Of a stretch of DNA of 64,000 nucleotides, positions 25,391 through 33,650 are shown piece by piece. Location: positions 5,020 through 69,019 of the forward strand of contig CAYSMK010000028.1 of NCBI GenBank assembly GCA_964432205.1, written 5' to 3'. The DNA is from Geomobilibacter sp964432205 (lineage in GTDB: Bacteria > Desulfobacterota > Desulfuromonadia > Geobacterales > DSM-12255). Each line of letters begins with the position of its first letter. Position 1 is the stretch's first letter. The position numbers and the translations under genes are program-made. The notes under the pieces are model-generated. The model ran no database searches. It had not been told where the DNA came from and saw only the letters and a list, made by a program, of their open reading frames with translations.

Positions 25391-26167
25391 ATGGAAGCCA
25401 GTTTTTTTACAAGCCTGCTTGAGGGCATTCACAACTTCGATATAGGCTCGATGAATATCGTTACGCTTATCCAGGTCATTACCTGGTTTCTTGCCAGCGT
25501 GATCAGTTTTTACTTCAGTATCGGTAATGCCAGGGTCTGGACAAGCATCGGCACCGGCTTCTTCCTGATCTTCCTGAGTCAGGCCTATGAGCTGAACCCG
25601 TTTACCTTTTACGCCAAGATGGGGCCGATACACAACCTGATTGGCGCCATATCCATCATCCTGATCGCCCACGGCTTTCTGGAATACTACATCTTCAGCC
25701 GCACCCTGGAGATAACCGGGAGCAAGAAGGCGGTCTATCTGGCTACGGTCGTCATGATTGCCCTGGCGGCCGCCTTCATCATCATCAACCCTACCCCCAG
25801 CGCCAATACGGCCAGAAACCTCAAGATGATCGAAAACACCATCTGGGTCATCCTGTCGCTCTTCATCATCGACCTGATCCGGAAGATTTACGAGGTAGTG
25901 AAGGATTCCGTCATCGGTAAGGGGTTCGTGGCCTTTGGTATTGTCTTTGTGATGATCCTGCTCTGGAAGGGGTCTGAGCTCTATTTGCAGATTTACCAGT
26001 GGGACAAGGACTGGCTGGATATCATCGTCATTACCGGTGAAGAGACGGACTTCGAGCAGTTTGCCGATCGGGCGAATTTCGCGCTTCTCATGAATCAGGT
26101 GTTGGGCCTTCTGTCGGGTTGTTCCGTCGGCGGGACCTTTGTGTATCTGTACAGATTGCTTCGATAG
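25391..26167 (+). CDS. Polytopic membrane protein of unknown family
   Basis: 258 residues with about seven hydrophobic segments (first about 23-41, last about 236-252). No histidine pair or Fe-S motif suggesting heme b or electron transfer is visible. It lies between the DUF4388-like gene and the multiheme lipoprotein, and is separated by only nine bases from the latter. Conserved gene order would be needed to say more. Possibly a signal-transducing membrane protein. Confidence 0.7.
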   Translation: MEASFFTSLLEGIHNFDIGSMNIVTLIQVITWFLASVISFYFSIGNARVWTSIGTGFFLIFLSQAYELNPFTFYAKMGPIHNLIGAISIILIAHGFLEYYIFSRTLEITGSKKAVYLATVVMIALAAAFIIINPTPSANTARNLKMIENTIWVILSLFIIDLIRKIYEVVKDSVIGKGFVAFGIVFVMILLWKGSELYLQIYQWDKDWLDIIVITGEETDFEQFADRANFALLMNQVLGLLSGCSVGGTFVYLYRLLR

Positions 26168-26176
26168 GAGGGATGG

Positions 26177-28111
26177 ATGAAAGGAATTCGGATACTGACG
26201 GCAGCGGTTGCGATTGCCGGTCTGGCCTTCCTTGCCGGCTGTGGCGGCGGGGTGAGCGGGGGGGCTGGTGCAACTGATGAAGTGGCGAAGTCTTCGGGGT
26301 GTGTCGTATCGTCGTGTCATGGTTCCATCGCTTCAACGGTGACCGGCAGGGCAATCGGTGAAGAGTGGCGGGCGTCGACTCACTTTGCCACCGACGTTGC
26401 CGGCTGCACCACCTGCCACGGGCATTCCCATCAAACCGGTTGTGCTTCCTGTCATGGCGGAGGCGTGCCGCAGAATCAGGCCCTGAACCAGGCGAACGCC
26501 AATGACAAGTGTTTCGACTGTCATGTGAGCGGGGCGACCCTGATGAAGGCGTTGGGCACCAGGCACCTTCCCGAGTTAAAGCCCAATTTTCGGATAAATC
26601 CGGCTCTTACCGCCGGGTCGGGGTATAACAACTACACTTCGGCCGGCTATGTCGTCATGCAGGGAACCCCCCTTGCGAGCAAATGCGTATGGTGCCACAA
26701 CCCGCACGACAACCGGGTAAAGCCCCAGCATAACCAGTGGGCCGAATCCGGTCATGGTGAAACAACGTCTTCCCCATTCAATGCGGCTGACTTCAAGATG
26801 CGTGGTTCTGACAATGAATGGAGCCAGGCGTACGGGACCGTCTGTGTCCGGTGCCATACGACGACCGGCTTTGTAAACCTGGTGACCTCAAACATGAAGG
26901 ATGTCCGGCCCTGGGGGCGCGGGGCGGATGGAACCCCCATTGCCACCACCAAGCAGACGATCTTCTGCAACGCCTGCCATGACAACAACGGCAAGGCGTA
27001 TGGGTACAACCTCCGATCGATCCCGAATCTGGGTGCAACCGGAGGGGTAAGGATCTACTACAACTATTCCGCCGTGACAACGGCTGCCGGTCTGAGTACC
27101 CTGGCAGCAGTGCGTATCAGCGACACGGTGGACTATCCCAATATCGGAATTTCTGATCGCTGCCTGCTCTGTCACTCCGGGCGGGGGACCGGGAAGCTGA
27201 TCAAGGATGCGGGAACCAAGGTCGACGCCAATGGTCGTACGTTCAGCTTCAGCAACAACAGCCGGATCGGCATGCACGATTTTGCCGGTGGTGCCAGCAT
27301 GTTCAGGCGCGTTGGTTTCGAGTACTATTCCTCCTTCCGCTACGAACAGCCGGCCGGCATTACCTATATCCATGACCAGATCGGCGTGAGCTATCCCGGC
27401 ACCGGGTCACGGGGACCGTGCGTCACCTGTCACATGTCCAGCGGCGAGGCGCATAGTTTCATGCCGGTCAGTTTCAGTGCCGTCTCCCTGGCGGTCGCAC
27501 CCAATACGTCAGCCGTTTTTCCGTCCGGCACCGGCTTTGAAATTGCGAGCATCAATACCTCGGTCTGCTCGACCTGTCACAGCAGCGGAAAGATCGGTTT
27601 CAGCAATTTCAGTGGCACCAGAACCGACCTGACGACCAAGAAAAGTGGGTATCATGCGGCGCTCAGGGCACTGTTCGTCTGGCTCAACAAGAAACAGATC
27701 ACCAGTTCCGCAGACTGGCTGAAGGCAAGTACCTACACCTGGAATGCACCCCTGACCGCACCGGCTTATGGCGCCGCATGCAGTACGGTGGGCCAGGATG
27801 CCGTCTATTTCGGTTCCCGGAATATGGGGGCATCGTTCAACTACGACTTCCTCAAGAACGATCCCGGTGCCTATGTCCATAACGATCTGTACGCCAAGCG
27901 GCTGATCTATGACACCCTTGACTGGATCGATGACTGTCAGTTGAACAATACGGTTGACAGGGCCATTACCGATGCCGGCAATGCCACCTATTTCGGAGCG
28001 ACAATCTCTTCCGGGCTCAGGTCATCGCTGACTGCCGAGGAGGTAACCAGCGCCCTGAACTACCTCCTGGGCGTGCCAAACGTCAACGCACGGCCGGGCG
28101 GCACCAACTGA
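26177..28111 (+). CDS. Multiheme c-type cytochrome lipoprotein (nine CXXCH plus one CX4CH)
   Basis: 644 residues. The signal peptide ends in a lipobox LAGC (C22), so it is probably an outer-membrane lipoprotein. Nine canonical heme sites are CTTCH (77), CASCH (89), CFDCH (112), then CVWCH, CVRCH, CNACH, CLLCH, CVTCH and CSTCH. A further C-x4-C-H (CVVSSCH, 42-48) may hold a tenth heme. Hemes are spread over the first 480 residues; the last 160 residues have none. It is followed by a heme-bearing porin and a monoheme cytochrome, so likely carries electrons across the outer membrane. SD GGAGG is just before the start. Confidence 0.9.
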   Translation: MKGIRILTAAVAIAGLAFLAGCGGGVSGGAGATDEVAKSSGCVVSSCHGSIASTVTGRAIGEEWRASTHFATDVAGCTTCHGHSHQTGCASCHGGGVPQNQALNQANANDKCFDCHVSGATLMKALGTRHLPELKPNFRINPALTAGSGYNNYTSAGYVVMQGTPLASKCVWCHNPHDNRVKPQHNQWAESGHGETTSSPFNAADFKMRGSDNEWSQAYGTVCVRCHTTTGFVNLVTSNMKDVRPWGRGADGTPIATTKQTIFCNACHDNNGKAYGYNLRSIPNLGATGGVRIYYNYSAVTTAAGLSTLAAVRISDTVDYPNIGISDRCLLCHSGRGTGKLIKDAGTKVDANGRTFSFSNNSRIGMHDFAGGASMFRRVGFEYYSSFRYEQPAGITYIHDQIGVSYPGTGSRGPCVTCHMSSGEAHSFMPVSFSAVSLAVAPNTSAVFPSGTGFEIASINTSVCSTCHSSGKIGFSNFSGTRTDLTTKKSGYHAALRALFVWLNKKQITSSADWLKASTYTWNAPLTAPAYGAACSTVGQDAVYFGSRNMGASFNYDFLKNDPGAYVHNDLYAKRLIYDTLDWIDDCQLNNTVDRAITDAGNATYFGATISSGLRSSLTAEEVTSALNYLLGVPNVNARPGGTN

Positions 28112-28178
28112 CGGGAGGGAGAGGAAACCCTTTCCGGATAACGATAATGATATCTGTTTCTGATAACAGGAGGAACAT

Positions 28179-29570
28179 ATGAGTATTAACTACCGCTACC
28201 TGCTGCCGGCGCTGTTCCTGGCACTACCGGCAGTCTTTGTCGATCGGGCCGATGCCATTCCGGCCTTCAGCCGTGAGCACAATACCGAGTGCACCACCTG
28301 TCATACGATTTTTCCCGAACTGAACGAGTATGGCATTGCCTTTCTCAAGAACGGCTTTGTCTGGACCAAGGGCAAGGCCCAGGAAGCGGAACCTCCCAAG
28401 GCTGTGCCGGTCAGGAAGGGGGCTGCGGCCACTCCTGCGGAAGTGAAGGGGGAGGGAGATCCAGAGCTTCTCGAGAAACTGAAGGCGAACGCCCAGACAA
28501 GCTCTGGGGATGATGAGCTCGATGCGCCTGCAGAGATGAAGGCTGCACCCAGGAAAAGCGAACCACTCTGGCTGGCCGGGTTGCCGGAAAAGGTGCCGTT
28601 GTCAATTACGGGAACGCTGAACGCAGCCTATGACGAGCATCCGGCGGACAAGGACAAGCTTGACCTCTCCACCCGTTCCCTGTCACTCCTTGCCGGGGGG
28701 GTCTTCCGTGACCGGGTGAGTTTCTTTGCCAAATACAACCTGTATGCCCAGGGGGCGTTCGATCCCGCCACCAGCAATACCCCTTCCAATAGCACCCCCG
28801 ATATTGAAGAGGTCTATATCGTCTGGCGCAAAGCCCTTGATACCCCCATCAATCTGAAGATCGGCCGGTTCCGTCCGACCCTCTCGCTCTGGAAGAAAAA
28901 CAACAAGATCATGGTTTCCGATTTCGCCACGACCAGCTACCGGATCGGCAACTCACTGTTTGCTGTTGAATCGACCGAGGATGCCCTGGAAGCCAATGCC
29001 GTGCTCGGCAACCGCCTTTTTGTCGCCGGCGGGATCGTTGATCGGAACGGTCAGGATTCCAAGGAAGGGTACGGACATATCTCCTTCAAGGTCGGCGGCT
29101 CAGATTTCCTCGGCAAGGAACCTGAGGTGGATCTCGATCAGGAGAGTATGTGGGACTATTTTTCGCTCACCATCGCCGGCTACGGGTATGTGGGGCGCAA
29201 TTCTATCAGCCTTGCCTCCAGCCAGCGAAACAACTTCTACCGGGCCGGAGTGGATCTGGATGCGATATACAAGAGCCTGCGCGTGAAGCTGTCCGGCGTC
29301 AAGGGGCGGGATAACAATCCGGATTTTGCCTCCGCGATCAAGACCGATTCCATGGTCTATGCGGCCCAGGCCGAGTACATGTTCGATGTCGACCTGATGG
29401 GTCTCGCCCGCTTCGAGCACCAGGATATCGGCACTGAAATCATTCGCCGGTATATTCCGGCCATTGCCTATACCCCTATCCAGAACACAAAGGTTACGCT
29501 GGAATACCAGTATGAGTCAGGGCAGGCGATTAACCGGAAAACCCTCCTCGGCCTGAGGGTGGCATTCTAG
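28179..29570 (+). CDS. Outer-membrane barrel with an N-terminal heme motif
   Basis: 463 residues: signal peptide (about 1-26, ALFLALPAVFVDRADA), then a single heme-c site CTTCH (38-42) in a segment FSREHNTECTTCH found in heme-bearing porins, a charged Ala/Lys/Glu linker (about 65-125), and a barrel of beta strands from about 130 ending in Phe (LLGLRVAF), the usual signal for BAM insertion. A porin that itself carries heme could bring periplasmic electrons to a cytochrome. It sits between the multiheme lipoprotein and a monoheme cytochrome. AGGAGG lies seven bases before the start. Confidence 0.85.
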   Translation: MSINYRYLLPALFLALPAVFVDRADAIPAFSREHNTECTTCHTIFPELNEYGIAFLKNGFVWTKGKAQEAEPPKAVPVRKGAAATPAEVKGEGDPELLEKLKANAQTSSGDDELDAPAEMKAAPRKSEPLWLAGLPEKVPLSITGTLNAAYDEHPADKDKLDLSTRSLSLLAGGVFRDRVSFFAKYNLYAQGAFDPATSNTPSNSTPDIEEVYIVWRKALDTPINLKIGRFRPTLSLWKKNNKIMVSDFATTSYRIGNSLFAVESTEDALEANAVLGNRLFVAGGIVDRNGQDSKEGYGHISFKVGGSDFLGKEPEVDLDQESMWDYFSLTIAGYGYVGRNSISLASSQRNNFYRAGVDLDAIYKSLRVKLSGVKGRDNNPDFASAIKTDSMVYAAQAEYMFDVDLMGLARFEHQDIGTEIIRRYIPAIAYTPIQNTKVTLEYQYESGQAINRKTLLGLRVAF

Positions 29571-29596
29571 AAGCTGTTCACGTAAGGAGAGACTCC

Positions 29597-29956
29597 ATGA
29601 GGCGTTTACTGTTGCTGTTGACGATTATCTGTCTCACTGTTTCCGTTGCTGAAGCCAGGCTCAAGACCGTTGGCAAGGGGGACAAGCTTAACATCGATCC
29701 TGCCATGGTTCCGCCGAACTGGAAGGGGGCGTTCGACATCCTGCAGTTACGCTGCATCAAGTGTCATTCCATGGAGCGGACCGTCATCGCGATCTCAACC
29801 GGGATTGCTCCGGTGACCGGCCAACCGTTCGACAAGCAGGCAACCAAGAGCTACGGCATCAAGATGCTGCGAAAGCCCAAGTCTGGTATGAACAGGGACG
29901 AGGTCAAGCAGGTGATAGGGCTGATGAACTGGTTGCTTGATGAGGCGCACAAGTAG
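29597..29956 (+). CDS. Small periplasmic monoheme cytochrome c
   Basis: 119 residues with a signal peptide (about 1-21, LLLLLTIICLTVSVAEA) and one heme-c site CIKCH near residue 53. Possible distal ligands are in SYGIKMLRKPKSGMNRDEV (Met or Lys), typical of small class I-like domains. GGAG lies upstream of the start. It ends the heme cluster and is followed by a strong hairpin. Likely the soluble periplasmic member of the conduit. Confidence 0.85.
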   Translation: MRRLLLLLTIICLTVSVAEARLKTVGKGDKLNIDPAMVPPNWKGAFDILQLRCIKCHSMERTVIAISTGIAPVTGQPFDKQATKSYGIKMLRKPKSGMNRDEVKQVIGLMNWLLDEAHK

Positions 29957-29983
29957 GCGGCAGCTGGGGTGACAGCAGTGGTG

Positions 29984-30025
29984 AGTTCAGGCCCGGAGCG
30001 ATGATCGCGTCGGGCCTGAACTTTG
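29984..30025 (+). terminator. Hairpin terminator between convergent operons
   Basis: AGTTCAGGCCCG (29984-29995) and CGGGCCTGAACT (30011-30022) pair perfectly over 12 bp, followed by only three T. It lies between the heme cluster and the leftward nadB operon; the T-run is short on the plus strand and absent on the minus strand. Confidence 0.6.
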
Positions 30026-30034
30026 ATACAGTGC

Positions 30035-30244
30035 TTACTCTTCCTTGGCGATGCGAATGACCTGCAGGACGCCGGGCATCTGCTCAAGCTTGCCGGTATC
30101 CAGGGTCTCGGTATTGCCGATAACGCCGATTATGGTCCGGTTGGCACCGGTGGATTGATGGATATCGAAGTTATTGGTGATGAGGAAGTCCTTGACCTGG
30201 TCAAGAGAAGCTTCATCGGCATGTTTTTTCATGATGATCAGCAC
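30035..30244 (-). CDS. Free-standing ferredoxin-like regulatory domain of DAHP synthase
   Basis: 69 residues from GTG 30244 (GGAGG upstream; the frame opens eight codons earlier). It is the N-terminal ferredoxin-like domain that precedes the catalytic barrel of type I-beta DAHP synthase: start LIIMKKHADEASLDQVKDFL, then NRTIIGVIGNTETLD, and LEQMPGVLQVIRIAKEE, where the barrel would follow KPYKL. Here the gene ends. This domain binds aromatic amino acids for feedback in Thermotoga-type enzymes. It follows a chorismate mutase gene, so may regulate it or a separate synthase. Confidence 0.75.
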   Translation of the reverse strand: MLIIMKKHADEASLDQVKDFLITNNFDIHQSTGANRTIIGVIGNTETLDTGKLEQMPGVLQVIRIAKEE

Positions 30245-30289
30245 TGCGTACCTCCATAGGGGGATCAACGAGATTGGTGCCTTGAGCCG

Positions 30290-30607
30290 TTACTGGTCCC
30301 CGGTCCCCGGTCCCTGTTTACTGGTCATGATCCTTTCGAGGCGGCGGGATTCGTCGATGACCCGCTCAAAGAGGCGAATGATGGCCTGATCGTCAAGGGG
30401 GCCGGGATTGTCGGCCTGCATCCGGCGAAAGATGGCCTTTTCCCGGGTTGGATCATAGACGGCAAGCCCTTTTTGTTTCTTGATCTCGCCGATGCGAAGG
30501 GCCAGGTCTGCCCGCTGGTTGAAGATCTGCAACAGCAGACTGTCCAGACGGTCTATCTCCTGGCGAAAGGTATCGATGGTGGCTGCCTCAGAACTGTTTT
30601 CGGACAA
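30290..30607 (-). CDS. Chorismate mutase (AroQ type)
   Basis: 105 residues from TTG 30607, with AGGAGA upstream; it overlaps the end of nadB by about 20 bases. The AroQ helices begin TIDTFRQEIDRLDSLLLQIFNQRADLALRIGEIK and continue YDPTREKAIFRRM, carrying the active-site Arg and Lys of the fold. It converts chorismate to prephenate for Phe and Tyr. The last eight codons (QGPGTGDQ) are made of a 7-bp repeat, so the C-terminus is not conserved. The next gene is the DAHP synthase regulatory domain. Confidence 0.85.
   Translation of the reverse strand: MSENSSEAATIDTFRQEIDRLDSLLLQIFNQRADLALRIGEIKKQKGLAVYDPTREKAIFRRMQADNPGPLDDQAIIRLFERVIDESRRLERIMTSKQGPGTGDQ
30295..30315 (-). repeat. 7-bp tandem repeat at the chorismate mutase stop
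   Basis: GGTCCCC, GGTCCCC and GGTCCCT at 30295, 30302 and 30309 on the plus strand. The array lies inside the last eight codons and ends two bases from the stop codon at 30290-30292. Confidence 0.85.
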
Positions 30608-32183
30608 AGGTATCTCTCCTGCCGCGGATGTCGTCCCGCTCGGGATAGTCGATGGTATAGTGGAGTCCCCTGGATTCTTTGCGCTGCTGGGCACAGAGGA
30701 CGATCAACTCGGCCACGGTGGCGATGTTGCGCAATTCCACCAGGTCGGAGGTGACGATGAAGTCCCAGTAGTAATCCTCGATTTCCTCCTGGATGAGCCG
30801 GATGCGTCTGAGTGCCCGCTCAAGGCGCTTGTCGGAGCGGACGATACCGACGTAGTTCCACATGAAGCGACGGATTTCGTCCCAATTCTGGGAAACCACT
30901 ACCATTTCATCGCTATTGGTGGCTGAGCCGGCATCCCATTCCGGGATGTCGGGGAATTCGAAGCTGTTGTCGACAAGCACCTTGGTGGCATGCTGAAATG
31001 CCCTGCCCGCATACACAGCCGCCTCCAGGAGCGAGTTGCTCGCCAGTCGATTGGCTCCGTGCAGGCCGGTGAATGCCACTTCACCGATGGCATACAGATG
31101 CTTGACATCGGTTTCGGCGTTGCTGTCGACGACGACCCCGCCGCACAGGTAGTGAGCCGCCGGCACGACCGGCAAAGGCTCCCGGGTCATGTCGAGACCA
31201 AAACCGAGACAGGTCTGGTAGATATTCGGGAAGCGGTTTTTGATGTAATCCGGCTCTTTGTGGGTAATGTCCAGATAGACGCAGTCGTCTCCCCAGGTCT
31301 TCATTTCGCTGTCGATGGCGCGGGCGACGATGTCCCGCGGAGCGAGATCCTTCAGCGGGTGATAGTTCTCCATGAACGCGGTGCCGTCCCGTCGGCGCAG
31401 GATCGCTCCTTCCCCACGGACCGCTTCGGAGATGAGGAATGACTTGGCATGCGGGTGGTAGAGAGTGGTGGGGTGGAACTGCATGAACTCCATGTTGCCG
31501 ATGGTTGCACCCGCGCGGTAGGCCATGGCTACGCCGTCGCCGGTTGCCACATCCGGGTTGCAGGTGTAGAGATACACCTTTCCGGCGCCGCCGGTGGCCA
31601 GCAGGGTGATCTTGGCCCGGAAGGTTCTGACGTCGTTGGTTTCGCTGTTCAGCACATGGGCACCCAGGCAGCGGTTCGTCTTGAGCCGGCGCCGGGTCAC
31701 TTTTGCTTCGGTGATCAGATCGATGGCAATATGGTCTTCGAATATCCTGATGTTCGGGTTGTTGCGTGCCTCTTCCACCAAGGCCCGTTCGATCTCACGG
31801 CCGGTCACGTCGTCGGCATGGAGAATGCGGCGCTGGCTGTGTCCTCCTTCCCGGGTCAGGTCGTAGGAGTCGCCGCTGGTCGTGAAATGGACCCCCCAAT
31901 CGATAAGGCTCCGGATGACCTCGGGACCCTCCTCGACAACCATGCGGACCACATCCTCATGGCAGATGCCGGCGCCGGCAACCAGCGTGTCCTGGACGTG
32001 GGCGTCGAACGAGTCTTCCTGGGAGAATACGGAGGCAATGCCTCCCTGGGCGTAGTTGGTGGCAGATTCAGTGACGTCGCGTTTGGTGACAATCGCCACG
32101 GTGCCGTGTTCCGCCGCCCGCAAAGCGAATGAGAGGCCGGCAATGCCGCTGCCGATGATGAGAAAATCACTGTCAATCAGCAT
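30588..32183 (-). CDS. nadB: L-aspartate oxidase
   Basis: 531 residues from ATG 32183 (AGGA upstream; the frame opens 12 codons earlier). FAD-binding FLIIGSGIAGLSFALRA at the N-terminus, catalytic region THYxQGGIA-like (NYAQGGIASVF) and HPTTLYHPHAKSFLISEAVRGEGAIL, typical of NadB. It oxidises L-aspartate to iminoaspartate, the first step of NAD synthesis. In anaerobes fumarate can serve as acceptor. It heads a leftward operon with chorismate mutase. Confidence 0.93.
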   Translation of the reverse strand: MLIDSDFLIIGSGIAGLSFALRAAEHGTVAIVTKRDVTESATNYAQGGIASVFSQEDSFDAHVQDTLVAGAGICHEDVVRMVVEEGPEVIRSLIDWGVHFTTSGDSYDLTREGGHSQRRILHADDVTGREIERALVEEARNNPNIRIFEDHIAIDLITEAKVTRRRLKTNRCLGAHVLNSETNDVRTFRAKITLLATGGAGKVYLYTCNPDVATGDGVAMAYRAGATIGNMEFMQFHPTTLYHPHAKSFLISEAVRGEGAILRRRDGTAFMENYHPLKDLAPRDIVARAIDSEMKTWGDDCVYLDITHKEPDYIKNRFPNIYQTCLGFGLDMTREPLPVVPAAHYLCGGVVVDSNAETDVKHLYAIGEVAFTGLHGANRLASNSLLEAAVYAGRAFQHATKVLVDNSFEFPDIPEWDAGSATNSDEMVVVSQNWDEIRRFMWNYVGIVRSDKRLERALRRIRLIQEEIEDYYWDFIVTSDLVELRNIATVAELIVLCAQQRKESRGLHYTIDYPERDDIRGRRDTFVRKQF

Positions 32184-32283
32184 GATGTATCCTGACTTGA
32201 ACATATGGATTGGAAACAACGGCAGATTATTTTCCCCCAGGGGGCTTTTGTCAAGGGATTTGATGAGTTATGCAGACATTCCC

Positions 32284-32312
32284 TTGAAATCGAATGAAAA
32301 TAATATTTAATA
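32284..32312 (+). promoter_or_regulatory. Possible promoter for the transglycosylase-pgsA genes
   Basis: TTGAAA (32284-32289), a 17-bp spacer and TTAATA (32307-32312) lie in an A/T-rich stretch 44 bases before the transglycosylase start. The -10 is a moderate match. Confidence 0.35.
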
Positions 32313-32355
32313 TACAGGCAACACCGTGCTAGAGTATTCGGCGGAGAAGATACGA

Positions 32356-32955
32356 ATGAACAGTGGGCGATGGATACTGACGATTGCATTTGTTGCGCTG
32401 ATGACCTCCTCGGTTTCAGCGGATATTTACCGCTACGAGGATGAAGAAGGGGTGGTTCATTTTACCGACGTTCCCACCGATCGCCGGTTCAAACTGTTCA
32501 TGCGCGACCTCAAGAAGGATAAACGGCTGAGAACCACGTTCAGGCTCGGCGAGTGTGCCCGCAACCCGGAAGAGTTTGCCTCGATCATCAACCAGTGCTC
32601 CCTTGAATACGGGGTGGACAAGGCGCTGGTACAGGCGGTCATCCACGCTGAATCCGGCTACAATCCCAACGCAGTTTCCCCTAAGGGCGCAGCGGGGCTC
32701 ATGCAGCTGATGCCAAAAACCGCCCAGGGACTCAAGGTGAACGATTCCTTTAATCCGACGGAAAACATCCGGGGTGGCGTACGGTATCTCCGGTTCCTGC
32801 TCGATACCTTCAAAGGGGATGTGACCCTGGCACTTGCCGCCTACAATGCCGGCCTCTCCAAGGTGGCCAAGTACGGTGGCATTCCACCCTATAACGAGAC
32901 GCGTACCTATGTGGCCAAGGTCCTTAGTTACCAGAAATCCTACCAGACAAATTAG
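32356..32955 (+). CDS. Lytic transglycosylase with N-terminal DUF4124
   Basis: 199 residues from ATG 32356. Signal peptide (about 1-22, LTIAFVALMTSSVSA), then a DUF4124 segment (DIYRYEDEEGVVHFTDVP), then an SLT domain with catalytic Glu E99 in AVIHAESGYNPNAVS and GLMQLMPKTA, LAAYNAGLSKV. It cleaves peptidoglycan glycan strands in the periplasm. Together with pgsA (eight bases downstream) it may be transcribed as one unit, although the functions are not related. Confidence 0.9.
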   Translation: MNSGRWILTIAFVALMTSSVSADIYRYEDEEGVVHFTDVPTDRRFKLFMRDLKKDKRLRTTFRLGECARNPEEFASIINQCSLEYGVDKALVQAVIHAESGYNPNAVSPKGAAGLMQLMPKTAQGLKVNDSFNPTENIRGGVRYLRFLLDTFKGDVTLALAAYNAGLSKVAKYGGIPPYNETRTYVAKVLSYQKSYQTN

Positions 32956-32963
32956 GCATTTTC

Positions 32964-33560
32964 ATGACGTCATCAACATCATCCGGCACGATCTGGAATA
33001 TTCCCAACATCCTGACCCTGATGCGCATCGCCGCAATTCCGGTCATCGTGGTCCTGCTGCTTTCACCCTCGCGGGATGCCGGTTTTTGGGCGGCAGCGGT
33101 CTTCTCCGCAGCATCGGTTACCGACTGGCTTGACGGCTACCTGGCGCGGCGGATGGGGATTGTCACGGTGTTCGGCAAATTTCTCGATCCGATTGCCGAC
33201 AAGCTTATCGTGATGGCAGCGCTGATCATGATCATTCCCTATGACCGGGTGCCGGCCTGGATGGTCCTGGTGATACTGGGGAGAGAGATCATCATCACCG
33301 GTCTGCGTGGTATCGCTTCAAGCGAAGGGATTGTTATCTCGGCCAGTGACCTGGGAAAGTTCAAAACCATCTTTCAGATCGTGGCCATAATCGGACTGCT
33401 GCTGCATTACGACTACCCCTGGTTCTTTTCGGTGAACCATCCTCTCCTGCTGGTCAATATGCACAATGTGGGGATGTTTTACCTCTGGATCGCCTTTGTC
33501 ATCACGGTCTGGTCCGGTGTGGACTACCTGGTCAAGTTCATGCGGGTCATCGCCCGTTAG
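32964..33560 (+). CDS. pgsA: CDP-diacylglycerol-glycerol-3-phosphate 3-phosphatidyltransferase
   Basis: 198 residues, about five membrane helices. The CDP-alcohol phosphatidyltransferase motif is complete: D54-x2-D57-G58-x2-A61-R62-x8-G71-x3-D75-x3-D79. N-terminal NIPNILTLMRIAAIPVI is typical of PgsA. It makes phosphatidylglycerol phosphate at the inner membrane. Confidence 0.95.
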   Translation: MTSSTSSGTIWNIPNILTLMRIAAIPVIVVLLLSPSRDAGFWAAAVFSAASVTDWLDGYLARRMGIVTVFGKFLDPIADKLIVMAALIMIIPYDRVPAWMVLVILGREIIITGLRGIASSEGIVISASDLGKFKTIFQIVAIIGLLLHYDYPWFFSVNHPLLLVNMHNVGMFYLWIAFVITVWSGVDYLVKFMRVIAR

Positions 33561-33650
33561 CCGGCATATGCTGTTTTCGTTGTCAAGGGACCTGTCTTCC
33601 TGCCGATACAAAAATAAGGTTGTCTTAACTATAGCTGTTGGAGGTTGCCG

